DNA of 64,000 bases from Micractinium sp. NFX-FRZ (lineage: Eukaryota; Chlorophyta; Trebouxiophyceae; Chlorellales; Chlorellaceae): positions 62,001 to 126,000 of the forward strand of contig JAPTJF010000120.1 of NCBI GenBank assembly GCA_029339195.1. Reading direction: 5' to 3'. The number at the start of each line of letters is the position of its first letter. Within the stretch, counting starts at the first letter, position 1. The position numbers and the translations under genes were made by a program. This document shows, piece after piece, positions 12,228 through 24,080 of the stretch. The notes under the pieces are model-generated. The model searched no databases, was not told the DNA's origin, and worked only from the letters and a program-made list of their open reading frames with translations.

Positions 12228-15200
12228 ATGGCTACGCTGGTGGCCCGGCCGGGCGACCCCCAGGCCTTGAAGGCGGCGGCTGCGGCCGCCGCTGCCGGCT
12301 CCCAATTGGCCTTCTCGCCCCTGGCTGACGGCACCTGGAAGAAGCTGCTCACGGTGGATGCGCCGGAGCGCGAAGTCTTCCTGGTGCTGCCCAATGGCAC
12401 CGTGCTGGCCGACCCCAACGCCGCCTGCCGCTACCTGGGTGAGGGCCCCGCCAGGCCAAGCCAGCCAGGCCCTTGCATGTGTTGGTGCTGGTTTGCCTTG
12501 TGTTTGGGAAGGTTCTGACATGCTGGGTGCTACCAGAATAGCGTCGCTGGCACCAGGCCGCCCACACCTGCGGAGCATACTCCGCACACCTTAGTAGCAC
12601 ACCTGCCAACCGCGCCGCCGCCTCCATACGCGCATGCCTGCCTTTTCCCTCTTCCGTCTATGCAGGCGCCTCGCTGGCGCCCCAGCTGGACCTGGGTGTG
12701 GAGTCTTGGGTGGAGTGGGAGGAGGCGTGCCTGCGGCCCGCCGTCTACGGCAGCAACTCTGCAGCCCTGGCAGCGGCAGTTGCACGCGTGGCAGACGGTC
12801 TGGCTGGCGGCAAGCAGTTCCTGGCGGGCAGCCAGCTGAGCCTGGCAGACATTGTGGTGTATGCCACCCTCTCGCCGCTGGCAGGTGGGTGATGCCTGGG
12901 TGTTGCTGGCGTGGTGCAGTGTGCATTGCTGGCTGCTTGCTGGGGCGAGCAGGGCGGCGCCTAGCTGTGGGCTGCGCCGGGAGGCACATCCTGTTGCCGG
13001 AAGCACAACCTGCACACAACGTGGCTCGTGACTCGGGGCATATGCAGCCGCCCCTGCTGCCGCCACTCTCCCTGCTCCTGTTGCCCCAGTGCTGCAAACA
13101 TACTGCACACTGCCGCTGCACATTGTCTGCTGCAGGCAGCGAGGCGGCGGCCCCCCTGGCCGCCTACCTGCAGGCAGTGGCCGCACAGCCTGCCATTTCC
13201 GCGGCTGCCGAGCAAGTGGGTGCTGCCCCCGCTGGCCAGGCCTCCCCCGCCTTTTTGGCCGACTGTGCTGCCTACAAGGCAGCTTCCCCAAAGCTTCCCA
13301 TCCCCGGGCAGCGCAACATCCTCATCACCTCTGCCCTGCCCTACGTCAACAACGTGCCGCACCTGGGGAACATCATTGGCTGCGTGCTCAGGTGGGTGCT
13401 GCCTGTGGGTGGGTGGTGCTTGTGTGTTACTCTGACTGCTCGGGCGGAAGTCGTGCTGTTCGTGAGGGGGTGTGAGGTGCCCGTGCTGAATGTCCAGGTT
13501 CGGAAGCCTGCAGGTCTGCTTGCGGCCTACTGCCTGCAAGCTCCAGCCTCTGAAACCCTGCTCCCGCTCCCGCTCCCTTCCCTCCCCTTGCAGCGCTGAC
13601 GTGTACGCGCGCTTCTGCCGGTCTCGCGGCTACAACTGCGTGTACGTCTGCGGTACCGACGAGTACGGTACCGCCACCGAGACCAAGGTGACGCACTGTG
13701 CTGTGCTGCGCTGTGCTCTCTCCACTGCTGTAGGCACGCCTTGCTGCTGCCAACACTGCAGTGCGCTGCCATGCACTGGCGTCAGTGTTGGGTGCTTGTC
13801 TGCAAAGCAGCTGGGCAAGGGCAGCGCTGCACTCCCCGGCAGGAGCGAGGTGCCTGGGCTTTGCTGGATTGTGCGCCCACCCTTGGCTGCCCCCCCGGCC
13901 TGCTGCGCTCGTCCAATGGCCCGCCCCCACCTGTGCTCGAACCCACTGGCCGCCCTGCCTGCCCCTCCCCACCCCACCTCGCTTCTTTTGCAGGCGCTGG
14001 AGGAGGGGCTGACCTGCCAGGAGATTTGCGACAAGTACCATGCCATCCACAAGGTGGGTGCTGGCTTGGCTGGTGAAACTGAACTCGAACACGGGCTTGC
14101 CATGGTCAGGGTGGGTGGGGAAGCACCCACCACGCTACCACAAGGTGGGTGCTGGCTGCGTGCTGGCAAGTTCACGGCGGGTGGGTGGGAGAGGGTGTGT
14201 GTTGGGTAGCCAGCAAGTTTCCGGTAAGTGTCATGCCTTATACAACATCAAGCTGTGCTGCTGTCGATGGTTGGCTGCGGTCTCTCCTTGTTTGCAAAGC
14301 CATCTATGAGCAGTTGCAAACTGGATTCAACAAGCCTGTGCTCTGCCTTCAACCTCAACTGTCGTGTTCGGCACTGCACCTCAAGCTCTTCCCTGCTGCC
14401 TTGCAGGCCATCTACGAGTGGTTTGACATCGGCTTTGACAAGTTTGGGCGCACCCCCTCGCGCGCGCAGACGCAGATTGGGCAGGCAAGTGGGGTACTGT
14501 AGGGAGTGGCGGGTTGCCGCCTGCGGGGGCTGGTCTGCCATGTCCGGCTGAAGGCTCGCTGCCAAGGGCTCCCAATCAGCTGCCTCCCCGCTCCTCCCCC
14601 TTCTTGCCCGCTTCCAGCCTGCACCGCCCTTGCTTGCTGCCGTCCCTCCCCTTCCCAATCCCTCCGATCCCCACTTGCTGCCTGCAATGCATCTGCCGCA
14701 CGCTGGTGGTGCGGGGCTGCCCCTTGCCTGCATGACCCCCCTTGCTTGCTGTCACCCCCGCTCCTCCCCCTTCCCGCCCCGCCCGGCGCCTGCAGGACAT
14801 TTTCCGCACGCTGCAGGCGCGTGGCATGCTGGTGGAGCAGACCATGGAGCAGCTGTACTCGGAGCCGCTGGGCAAGTTCTTGGCAGACAGGTGTGGGTGC
14901 CCAGAAAGGGTGGGGGGAGGGTGGGTGGGTGCGTGGGTGTGTGGTGGTCGGTTGGGTGTGTTGGTGGGTGCACGGTGGGGCGCGGCTTTCTTCGCCATAT
15001 GCTGTCATCTTGTGGGTTTGGACAGTTGGGCAGGGGAGCAGCTGTGTATTTGGGGGCGTGCACAGCAGACCGTGGAGCACCCGTACTCGGAGCCGCTGGC
15101 AAGTTCCCGGCAGACAGGTGCGGGCGGCCTTCTTGCTTTGCCTCCCTTTCTCCCCACTAACAGCTGGGTGGGCTGTATTCGGAGCAACTGAAGGAAGGAC

Positions 15201-18200
15201 TTGGCTCCCTGTAGTGTTTTGGTGTTGTTACTGTGTGCATCTGTTTGGGTTGCACATATAGCGTGGCTGCCTGCTCCCGCACACACCTGCCTGCGCCCAC
15301 CCGCGACTTGCTTACCGCTCGGCGCAAAACACCGTCGCCCCGTGGTCAATGCTTGCGGCATAAAGAGAGCGAGTCCTCTCGCCCCGGCTGCTGCCTTGTT
15401 TCCGCGGCGGCCGTCACATAGGCACCACGGCCGCTGCGGCAGGCTGCAGCTGGACATTTCAAACTTCATTTGTTTTCCCACCACTCTGCTGTGCATTTGA
15501 TCCTCCCTCAAGGAGCACCTCAACAAGCCGAGGCCAAAACGTGACCCTGCCGCCCCGTGCCCACATTCAAACCCCCTTCCCCCATTAGAGTATTCCTTGC
15601 TCCTGCGCCTGCCTGCCTCTCACCTCTCTCGCTCCCTGCCCGACGCTGCAGGTTTGTGACCGGCACCTGCCCCAAGTGCAAGTACGAGGACGCGCGCGGC
15701 GACCAGGTGGGGATGTGTGCATTGCACCCAAGCGGGAACCGGGTTTCAGAGCATCTGTGGCATCACACGGCCACCTAGGGGCGTCGGCTTGTGACACTCG
15801 TTGCGCCTGGGGAGGGCAGTAGGGCCGCATCCACCTGGTCGATGCGGTGCTGCCGGGGGCGAGCAGGGGCGTACGCCATGCCTGCCGGCCTCACAAGCGG
15901 TGGGGCCTGCAGCACACCTGCATCCACCTGGTCGATGCACCCCCTCTTCCACTGCCGTCCCTCGCACATTGCCCCGGGCACCTGCTGTGGCCCCAAGCAC
16001 CTTGATTGACCCGCATCCACCTGGTCGATGCAGGGCTGCGGTGCAGGCATGCGCCGCCCGCGTGTCAGTGCCGGGGCAGGGGTGGATGGGGAGGGCAGTA
16101 GGGCCGCATCCACCTGGTCGATGCGGTGCTGCGGGGGGCGAGCAGGGGCATACGCCATGCCTGCCCGCCTCACAAGCGGTGGGGCCTGCAGCACACCTGC
16201 ATCCACCTGGTGGATGCACCCCCTCTTCCACTGAGGTCCCTCGCACATTGCCCCGGGCACCTGCGGCATGGGGTCGGGAGCAAGCACCGTCTCTCACGGC
16301 GTTCCTCTCTCGCTTCTGTGCTGCGCTGCCTCACACTCGCCGCTGCTGGCCCCACCTGAAACGTATCGTGTGCCCTCGTGCTGTCCCCCTGCCCTGCCTG
16401 CCCCCGCAGTGCGACGCCTGCGGCTCCCTGCTCAACCCCACCGAGCTCATCAACCCAAAGTGCAAGCTCACCGGTGGGTGGGTGGGTGGCAGGGTGGCTT
16501 CATTGTAGCACTCTGTACCTTGAGTATCTACCTCTTGGCTTCCACCCGCCAACAGCATGTGCTCGCAGGCGGGTGATGCGGGGGGGGGGGGTGGTGTGAT
16601 GGGGCGCTGATGGGGCGCTGTGCTTGTTCTAAAAGACCGGAGCTCAACAACCCGAGAGGGGTAGGGGTTTAGGGTTTAGGGTTTAAGGGTTTTAAACCCT
16701 ATAACCCTAAACCCTAATCCTATCGGGTTCAAGTTGGCGGCCTGCTGCCTGAACCCTGGCACACTGCTGCTGCTGCCATGCCTGCCCCCCTGGTGGCCCC
16801 ACCCCAAGGCCTGGTATTCTTACCATTTTTGGCTGGCATGGTTCATCCTTTCCCGCAGGCTCCACTCCCGTGGTGCGCCAGACCAAGCACATCTTCCTGG
16901 ACCTGCCCACACTGTCGGCAGACCTGCAGGTGGGGGGCAGCAGCGCAGCGCAGGGGATGCCACTGACCTTCCTATCTGGGCTCTGGGCGGTGCTGTGCTG
17001 TGCTGTGCTGTGCAGGGCTATGATGCCATGTGCTGCGCTGTGCTGGGCTAGGGGCTAAACATGTGCGGTGCCAGCGGGCTAACAATGGGGCTCAGATGAC
17101 TTAGTGACAAGCCACTGCACGGCCTGCATTTTGCATGTGCCTTGATGCCATTGCTGATTGCCCGCCCCCCCGCTGCCCCCCCCCTGCTGACCCTCCCTCT
17201 TGCAGGCCTACATTGACCGCACCAGCACCCAGGGAGGGTGGAGCAGCAACTGCGTGCAGGCAAGCAAGCTGGCCAGGGCGCACACAGGGGGGAGTCTGGG
17301 CAGCTGCGTGGCTGCACTGCATGCCCCAAGCTGCACACGTGCAGCGTCCCCGCTCACAGCTGCTGCCCTGGCTTTGCAACACCCTTGACTGCCTCTCGTC
17401 ATCACACACTTTGAGGCGTGGACGGCAAGGCTTCGGGGCTGCTCCCCTGCTACTCGTGTTTTTTACTTTCTACATACGGCCTTCAAACGCTACACACGTC
17501 TTGTTGTGTGCAGGTGACCATGGCGTGGATGGAGCAAGGCCGAAGGGCTGTTTCCTGTCTCCTTTTCCTTTTAAATCCACATATTAACTCAAACTCCCCA
17601 CACCTGGCGTCTGCCCGCAGGTGACCAAGGCGTGGATGGACCAGGGGCTCAAGGTGCGCTGCATTACGCGCGACCTCAAGTGGGGCACGCCCGTCCCGCT
17701 GGAGGGGTACGAGGACAAGGTGAGACGGGGGGTAGAGTGAGTGGGTGGGGAGAGTGAGTGAGGGGGTTAGAGCAGTGGTGTGTGCATGCATGGCTGGTGC
17801 GCAATGGGAGCCAAAGCAAGTGGGAGTAGTGTGGGGTGTGTAGGAGTGGCTGGTTTGCTGCGAAGGTGCCTAGAGCAGTGGTGTGTGCATGCTTGGCTGG
17901 TGCGCAATGGGAGCCAAAGCAAGTGGGAGTAGTGTGGGGTGTGTAGGAGTGGCTGGTTTGCTGCGAAGGTGCCTAGAGCAGTGGTGTGTGCATGCTTGGC
18001 TGGTGCGCAATGGGAGCCAAAGCAAGTGGTAGTAGTGTGGGGTGTGTAGGAGTGGCTGGTTTGCTGCGAAGGTGCCTAGAGCTCCACGTAGGCGCTGCTG
18101 CCTGCCACACCCCTCACGCCACCCCGCCCTGCGTGCTGCATTGACAGTATGGGTGCGCTGCGCCTGGTGTCTTAGCTCCGGCGACCCCGCACCAACCTGG

Positions 18201-21200
18201 TGCCTGCTTGCCAAGCCTGATTCAAACTAAACCCCCGTGCCCTGCCATGCCCCTGCAGGTGTTCTACGTCTGGTTTGACGCCCCCATTGGCTACATCTCC
18301 ATCACCGCCAACTACTGCGACGACTGGGAGGCGTGGTGGAAGAACCCCAAGGTGGGGGGTGGGTGGGGGGTGGTGATTTAGGGTGCAGGGTGGGCAGGGG
18401 GAGGGCGGTGGGGTTTGGGAAGGGGGCGGTGAGTAATGCGCGGAGGAAGGGCAGCGGTGGCGGTGGAAGGTGGGTGGTTGAGCCTGGGAGGCAGTGGTGG
18501 GAAACCCCAAAATCGAGGTGCCGGGCATGTGGCGCGATAGCGTGGGGCGAGCGGAGGCATATCGGCAGAGCTGCATGGTGCCCTCTGCTTGCATGTCCGT
18601 GCTGGTTATCAATGTGTCTGCTCTGTCACAGCCCACCATGCCAAATCCATGCACCCATTGGCTTAATCTAACAGTCAACGATCCATTGCTTGCCTGCCTC
18701 AATGCAGGATGTGGAGCTGGTCCAGTTCATGGGGAAGGACAACGTCCCCTTCCACACCGTCATCTTCCCAGCAACGCTGCTGGGCACGCAGGTGGGCATG
18801 TTTGCGTATGGGGCTGGCAGCGGATGTGCCTGCTCAGCTTCCCTACACAACTGCTGGGCACGCAGGTGGGAGTGGCTGGAAGTGAGTGTGGCTGCTCATC
18901 TTCCCCGGGGCTTGTTTTCCACGCACTTCAAGACGCCTGGGCACTCGTCACCCCCTCCTGGCTGTGACCGCATCCCTTTGTTGCTTGCAGGAGCCATGGA
19001 CCATGATGAAGAGCATCAGCGTGACCGAGTACCTGAACTACGAGGACGGCAAGTTCAGCAAGAGCCGCGGGGTGGGCGTGTTTGGCAACGACGCAAAGGA
19101 CACCGGCATACCCGTGGAGGTGTGGCGCTACTACCTGCTGGCGGTGCGCCCCGAGACCGCTGACTCTGGTGGGTGCGGGTGATGCCTGGACGGGGTGGGT
19201 GGTTGAGTCGCTGTGGCAGGGTGGGCAGTGCGCTGGCATGAGTTGCAGTCACGAACAAGCTTTCCATACACACGCATCTCTGCCGCCCCGCCACTACCGA
19301 ACTCACCCTTTGTTGGCCTCCAGTGGTAGGTTGAGATGTTGCCGCCATGGATGCACCAAACAGCAAACCAACCTTGGATTTGAGGATGAAGTGTCGTGAA
19401 AGGTGTGTCTTTGTCGTGGTGCAACATGTCTCCTTCTCCCTCCCGGCTACTGCAGCCTTCCAGTGGGACGACTTTGCTGCCAAGAACAATGCCGAGCTGA
19501 ACGACAACCTGGGCAACTTTATCAACCGCACACTCAAGTTCCTGTGGACGCGGTGAGAAGGCGCCGGTAGTGCAGTAAACAAGCATATCGATTAGAAGAG
19601 GGAGGGGGGAAGCGTGGCGGGGGAGGGATGCTGGGGGTCAAGGTTGAAGCATCGCTCACTCATATTGCAGTGGGTTCAATCACGGCTCTGAGCTTGTGGG
19701 ATGGCAAGGGAAAGGCACATGTCCCTCCCTCCTGCCCTACCGGCCCCATCTTTCCCCTTCTTATGCCTCCTTCCCCCATGCCCTCTCACTTCCCCTCCCC
19801 CCTCCCGCCTCTCCTCTCCTCCCCCAGGTTTGACAAGCGCGTGCCCGGCCCTGCTGCCAGCGGCAGCGGCATGGAGGCGGTGAAGGGGCTGGGGGAGAAG
19901 GTGTCGGCGCTGGTGGAGCAGTACATCTCTGGTGAGGGGGCGGTACAGCTGCAACCTGGGGCGGTGCTCGAGCAGTAGTGTTGTATGTCAATCCCGCCTG
20001 CCCTGTACCCACGCACCCACCCACCTGCACACCCCAGCTGGCAAGTGCCCCATTGGCCTGCCTGAACACAAACCCACCCGCTGCCTGCAGCGTTGGAGGG
20101 GCTGCGCATGAAGAGGCACTTCTGCAGGCCAGAAACACACACCCAGCTAGCAAGTGCCCTGGCAGCGCCCCATTCACCTGAACATTAAACCCACGTTTGT
20201 TGCCTGCAGCGCTGGAGGGGCTGCGCATGAAGGAGGCACTCAAGGCGGCCATGATGGTCAGCAAGGCGGGCAACCTCTTCTTCCAGGTGATGATGAGTGG
20301 GGGTGGTTTGGGGCGGTGAATACATCTGGAGTCCCTGCCAGCGAGACCTGTTTCTTGGGCCCCACTGCCGATTGCTTCTGTCGTTTGCAAGGCCTGCCTG
20401 GACACGTGGCTGTCGCCACCTGCCCTTTCACCCGCGCTGCCGACTGCCTGCCTGCCCGCCCGCAGGAGACTGAGATCTGGGTGGCTTACAAGCAGGACAA
20501 GGATGCCTGCGCAGGTGGGGATAGTGAACTAAGCATGCCCTGAACCATTGCGGCTCAAAAGAGCAGGGGAGAGGAACGCATGTTGGGGGCCCACTGTGCC
20601 TGTTTGCATTGCACTTTTGTGCCTGCCTACTGCCGCGGCCCGCCCATGCTGCTGCCCTGCCTGCTGCCGCGCCCGCGCCCGACCCTCTTTCCCGCCCCGC
20701 CGACAAACCTGCAACCTCCCCTCCTCCTCCCCGCCCACGCCGCCTTGCAGCCTACATCAGCGCCTGCGCGGGCGTGGTGCTGCTGCTGGCGGCGCTGCTG
20801 CAGCCCTTCATGCCCTCCTTCAGCCAGAAGCTGCTGGCGCAGCTGGGGGCCAGCCAGGTGCGTCACCCCTGCACTCTGCTGATTAGGTGGCAGCGGTGTG
20901 CGGCAGAGCGGCAACAGTGGTGGTAGTATTGGTGCTGCTGCGTTTCATATCACAGAGTGTTTTCTTTCCATAGACACATTCATGAAGGCTGGCAGTCCAA
21001 GGCTCACCACACTCCCCTCCCTTCTTCCATTCAAAAACTCAACTGTACTAGCTCACCCTGCCCCTTGCCCTCTCTCCCTCAACCGCAGGCCCCCCTGCTG
21101 ACCGACGACCTGGTCAAGGCAGCAGCCAACCCCGCCACCCTGCTGCCGGCGGGGCACCCGCTGGGCGCGGAGCCCGAGCCGCTGTTCAAGTGAGTGAGCG

Positions 21201-23639
21201 CCCAAAAACAAATCAGTGCAATGGTGGCAGCACGGTTGCGGTGGTTGGCGGGCGCTAGGCGGCAGGCGCGAGCTATGCTCAGAGGCGCGCCTCCGTCAGA
21301 GCAGGGGGGACTGCACACGGCAGCTGGCAGGGGCTGGGGTGGAGCAAAGGAGCTTGGGGGGGGGGATGTGGCCTCCCCACATGTGTGGTGGTCAGGCATT
21401 GCCTTAGCATGCGTGCGGTGACAGCATCATTGGTGGTGGCGGTGCAGCCGCTGCACTCGTGGCTACCGCCGCCATGACGACGCGCCGTTGTCCGTCATGC
21501 CTCACTCCAACCACTCCTGCCGGAGGACAGGACTGCGGGTGGCGACTCAGCTGCCGAGGCGCGTGAGAGCTAGTGGAAGGTTACACTGTATCAAAGGGCT
21601 GCCTCCAGATCACTGCTTTCCCTCTTGATTCTTGTTGTGGTGTGGCCCTGCCCTGCAGGAAGATCACAGATGAACAGGTGGCGGAGCTGCGGGCGCGGTA
21701 CGCCGGCAGCCAGGCGGACCGTACCGCAGCAGCAGCGGCGGCCGCCAGCAGCAGCAGCAGCGCCGCCCCGGCGGCAGCGGGCGGCAAGCCCGCCAAGGCG
21801 GTTGCGGTCGCTGCGGTGGGCGGCAAGGACGGCAAGGGCGGCAAGGCAGCAGCGGCAGACGGCAAGGCAGCGGACGGCAAGGATGGGAAGGAAGCCAAGG
21901 CGGCCAAGAAGGAGAAGGCAGCGGGGGGCGGCGGCAAGGGGGGCGGCAAGGAGCCCGAGCGGCCGGTGGATGTTGGGCGGCTGGACCTCCGAGTGGGCCT
22001 CATCAAGAAGGCGTGGAGGCACCCCGACGCCGAGAGGTGGGGCGCAGTCAACGGGGAGGAGGGGCGGAGAGGGAGTGGGGCGCTTCGTGTCTGCCCCCCC
22101 CATGCCCCCCCCTGCATGCCTCACCTTTACACATGTCCCCCGCCCCCCGGTCCGCTTCCCCTTTGCCCTCTCCCGTCCCACAGGACGCATCTGTCCTGAA
22201 CCCGTCAGCCTTTGGCTTCTCGCTCCCTCCTTACCCAAGTCAACCTTGCATCCGCCGTTCTCCCCTTCACCGTCTGCCTTTGACTTGTTGCTCCCTCCTT
22301 ACCCAAGCCATCCTTGCATCGGCCGTTCTCCCCCGCAGCCTGTATGTCGAGGAGGTGGAGTGTGGGGAGGAGGCGCCGCGCACCGTGGTGTCCGGCCTGG
22401 TCAAGTACATCCCCGAGCCGGGTAAGGGTTGCTGACTATGTTGTCAGAGTCACCCTGCTTTGTTTTGGTTGCAACGGGAGGGCGGGTGTGTGGCCTGGTC
22501 GAGCACACCCCCAGGGCAGGCAAGTGGATCTGGGCACCCACGGCTGCGCAATCCCACCCTGCTGCGCTGCCAGCCCAGCCTCTGTCGCCGCGCCTCCCCC
22601 GCCCCCAAAAGTGCACCTTGGGGCTCAAACACGCAGCAGCGACAAGTGGTGCTTCCGTGCAGCCTGAGCTCTATGATACATCTATGCCATTGACACATCG
22701 CCTTGCAGGTTCCCCGTGGCTTCACCCTGACACGTCTCCCTGCGGCTTTCCCCTGGTGTCCCCTGGCTTTCCCCCGTCCTGCAGAGATGCAGCAGCGGCG
22801 GGTGGTGCTGGTGTGCAACCTGAAGCCGGCCAACATGCGGGGCATCCAGAGCCAGGCCATGGTGCTGGCAGCCACCTCGCCCGACGGCAGCAAGGTGCGA
22901 AAGCCTGCCAGACATGAGGGAGGGTTGTTTTAAAGGGGTGCCGGGTTGCTGGGAGGCGGTGGAAGGGTGCTGGCTGCCCCTGTCCCAGTTGCAGCAAACT
23001 GCTTGTGGGGAACAGAAGCGGGGAGGGGGGCAGAAGTGTGCAGGGCGAGAGAGGGACAGCGACAGTGTTGGCTGCCCACTGCCGCAACGGGCGAGCGACT
23101 CAGCGTGGCTTTGGCTGCTCCTAGCCTCACCCTTCCGTCCGTTATCCTAGTCATTTACCTCCATCTATCAATCTATCTTATTCCTGTGTTCAGGTGGAGC
23201 TGGTTGAGCCGCCGGCAGGCGCGGCGGTGGGCGAGCGCCTCAGCGTGGCCGGCTACGACTGCTCCGCGCCCGACGAGCAGCTGCCCCCCAAGAAGAAGAT
23301 TTTCGAGGCGGTGAGTGCGAGTGTGAGATCACACTTGGGACATTGTGAAGAGGCAGAAGCGCAAGTGAGGGAGAGGTACCGCCAAAGCGAAGAAAGCTCT
23401 AGAAGCGGCGGCGGCGAGCGGGGCACTGACTTATTATTACCGGTTGGTTGCGGCAGCGAGATGTGCCTCTCTGGCATCCCACCCCCTCGCACCGCTTGAG
23501 CACTCGGCTTCTTCTCCCGCAGGTCTCCCCCGACCTGGCCACCAATGAGCAGTGCGTGGCCTGCTACCGCGGCACCCCGCTGCTCACCAGCGCGGGGCCC
23601 TGCACCGCCAAGAGCGTGGCGGGCGGCAGCATCAAGTAG
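12228..23639 (+). CDS. MetRS: Methionine--tRNA ligase, cytosolic type
   Basis: Charges tRNA-Met with methionine. Twenty-six exons give 1,016 residues: 12228-12438, 12666-12884, 13136-13391, 13594-13687, 13994-14053, 14407-14484, 14796-14890, 15652-15706, 16410-16473, 16859-16929, 17206-17259, 17621-17719, 18259-18351, 18708-18791, 18991-19168, 19456-19552, 19828-19931, 20210-20286, 20466-20514, 20751-20857, 21089-21189, 21659-22036, 22339-22421, 22785-22894, 23194-23310, 23523-23639. Residues 1-170 resemble a GST C-terminal-type domain. The class I signatures are HLGN at about 219 and KFSKS at 532-536. A CPKCKY and CDACGS pair forms the zinc knuckle, and [11 protein letters not shown] is typical of the family. 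After an Ala/Gly/Lys linker, residues 850-1016 form an EMAPII/Arc1p-like tRNA-binding OB fold. Introns 6 and 11 use GC donors. No organelle transit peptide is obvious. Confidence 0.93.
14139..15125 (+). repeat. Decayed exon-edge copies in MetRS introns 5-7
   Basis: Non-coding near-copies of neighbouring exon edges in the same orientation. 14139-14160 resembles the exon 5 donor; 14300-14340 the start of exon 6; 14680-14716 the start of exon 7; 15063-15125 the end of exon 7 with its donor. They carry substitutions that break the reading frame and are not used in the phase-consistent model. Confidence 0.6.
15812..16264 (+). repeat. 279-base tandem duplication with palindromic 19-mers, MetRS intron 8
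   Basis: The sequence from 15812 recurs from 16091 with few changes. The 19-mer GCATCCACCTGGTCGATGC, or a close variant, occurs five times, near 15829, 15919, 16013, 16107 and 16199. The copy at 16199 has GG for CG and so becomes a near-perfect hairpin with arms GCATCCACC and GGTGGATGC. Confidence 0.85.
16646..16732. repeat. Head-to-head interstitial telomere repeats, MetRS intron 9
   Basis: TTTAGGG-type units run rightward from 16663 and meet CCCTAAA-type units near 16692, which continue to 16718. The flanks AACCCGA (left) and TCGGGTT (right) extend the inverted symmetry. The strand order, G-rich then C-rich, is that of two telomere ends facing each other. Confidence 0.85.
17514..17547 (+). 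repeat. Decayed copy of MetRS exon 12 start
   Basis: An acceptor-like CAG is followed by GTGACCATGGCGTGGATGGA, nearly the same as the true exon 12 start at 17621 (GTGACCAAGGCGTGGATGGA). After about 30 bases the match fades. Only the 17621 exon keeps the conserved [12 protein letters not shown] segment. Confidence 0.7.
17768..18080 (+). repeat. Three 103-base tandem repeats, MetRS intron 12
   Basis: Near-identical units start at 17768, 17871 and 17974, giving a constant 103-base period. Each begins TAGAGCAGTGGTGTGTGCAT. They lie wholly inside an intron and contain no conserved reading frame. Confidence 0.9.
20090..20130 (+). repeat. Decayed copy of MetRS exon 18 start
   Basis: CTGCAG then TTGGAGGGGCTGCGCATGAA repeats the true exon 18 start at 20210 (CTGGAGGGGCTGCGCATGAA), then diverges with a small deletion that shifts frame. 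The downstream copy matches the family and joins in phase. Confidence 0.75.
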
Positions 23640-24080
23640 GCATAGCTGGGCTCGGCACAGCATGGTACAGCACGCACAGCATGGCAGGGATGCTGCCTTC
23701 CGAGGGCAGGTGCCAGGGCCATCAGGGCCACGCCTGCCTGTCCGGAGTGTCGGCAGCAGCAGCGGCGGCAGTGCAATGGCAGCGGGAGCATAAGAGGTGC
23801 TGCATGTCTTCCTGAACTACACACTGTGCCCAACACTGCAAGTCCTTCAATGCGTAGTTGCGATTTCACACTGGCAGTCAGTGGAGCATGAGAGAAGGAT
23901 GGTGGAGGGGGAGAGTTGCACAGCAGAGCGCTTGCTTGGTCGATGAAAAGAAGCAGAGCAGGCGGGGGTGGGGGCTGGTAGGTGTGTGTTGCTGCGGGCG
24001 GCCCGTTCACGTATGGTGCAAGTGACAGCTGCCGAGCCCGCCATTTCGTCTAGGAGTGTGTTGCCCCTGCCGTTTGATGC
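23640..24080. other. Convergent intergenic region
   Basis: About 440 bases between the MetRS stop and the stop of secreted gene A on the other strand. It should hold both 3'UTRs. I see no exon or RNA gene. Confidence 0.5.

Noticed and set aside
15800..16270. CRISPR-like array of regularly spaced repeats
   Set aside because: Only five units, they are part of a larger duplication inside a nuclear intron, and no cas-like genes exist.
17515..17550. Possible extra MetRS exon
   Set aside because: It repeats the start of exon 12 but loses the conserved part that follows; the exon at 17621 fits the family and phase.
20091..20130. Possible alternative MetRS exon 18
   Set aside because: A deletion after the first codons shifts the frame; the copy at 20210 is intact.
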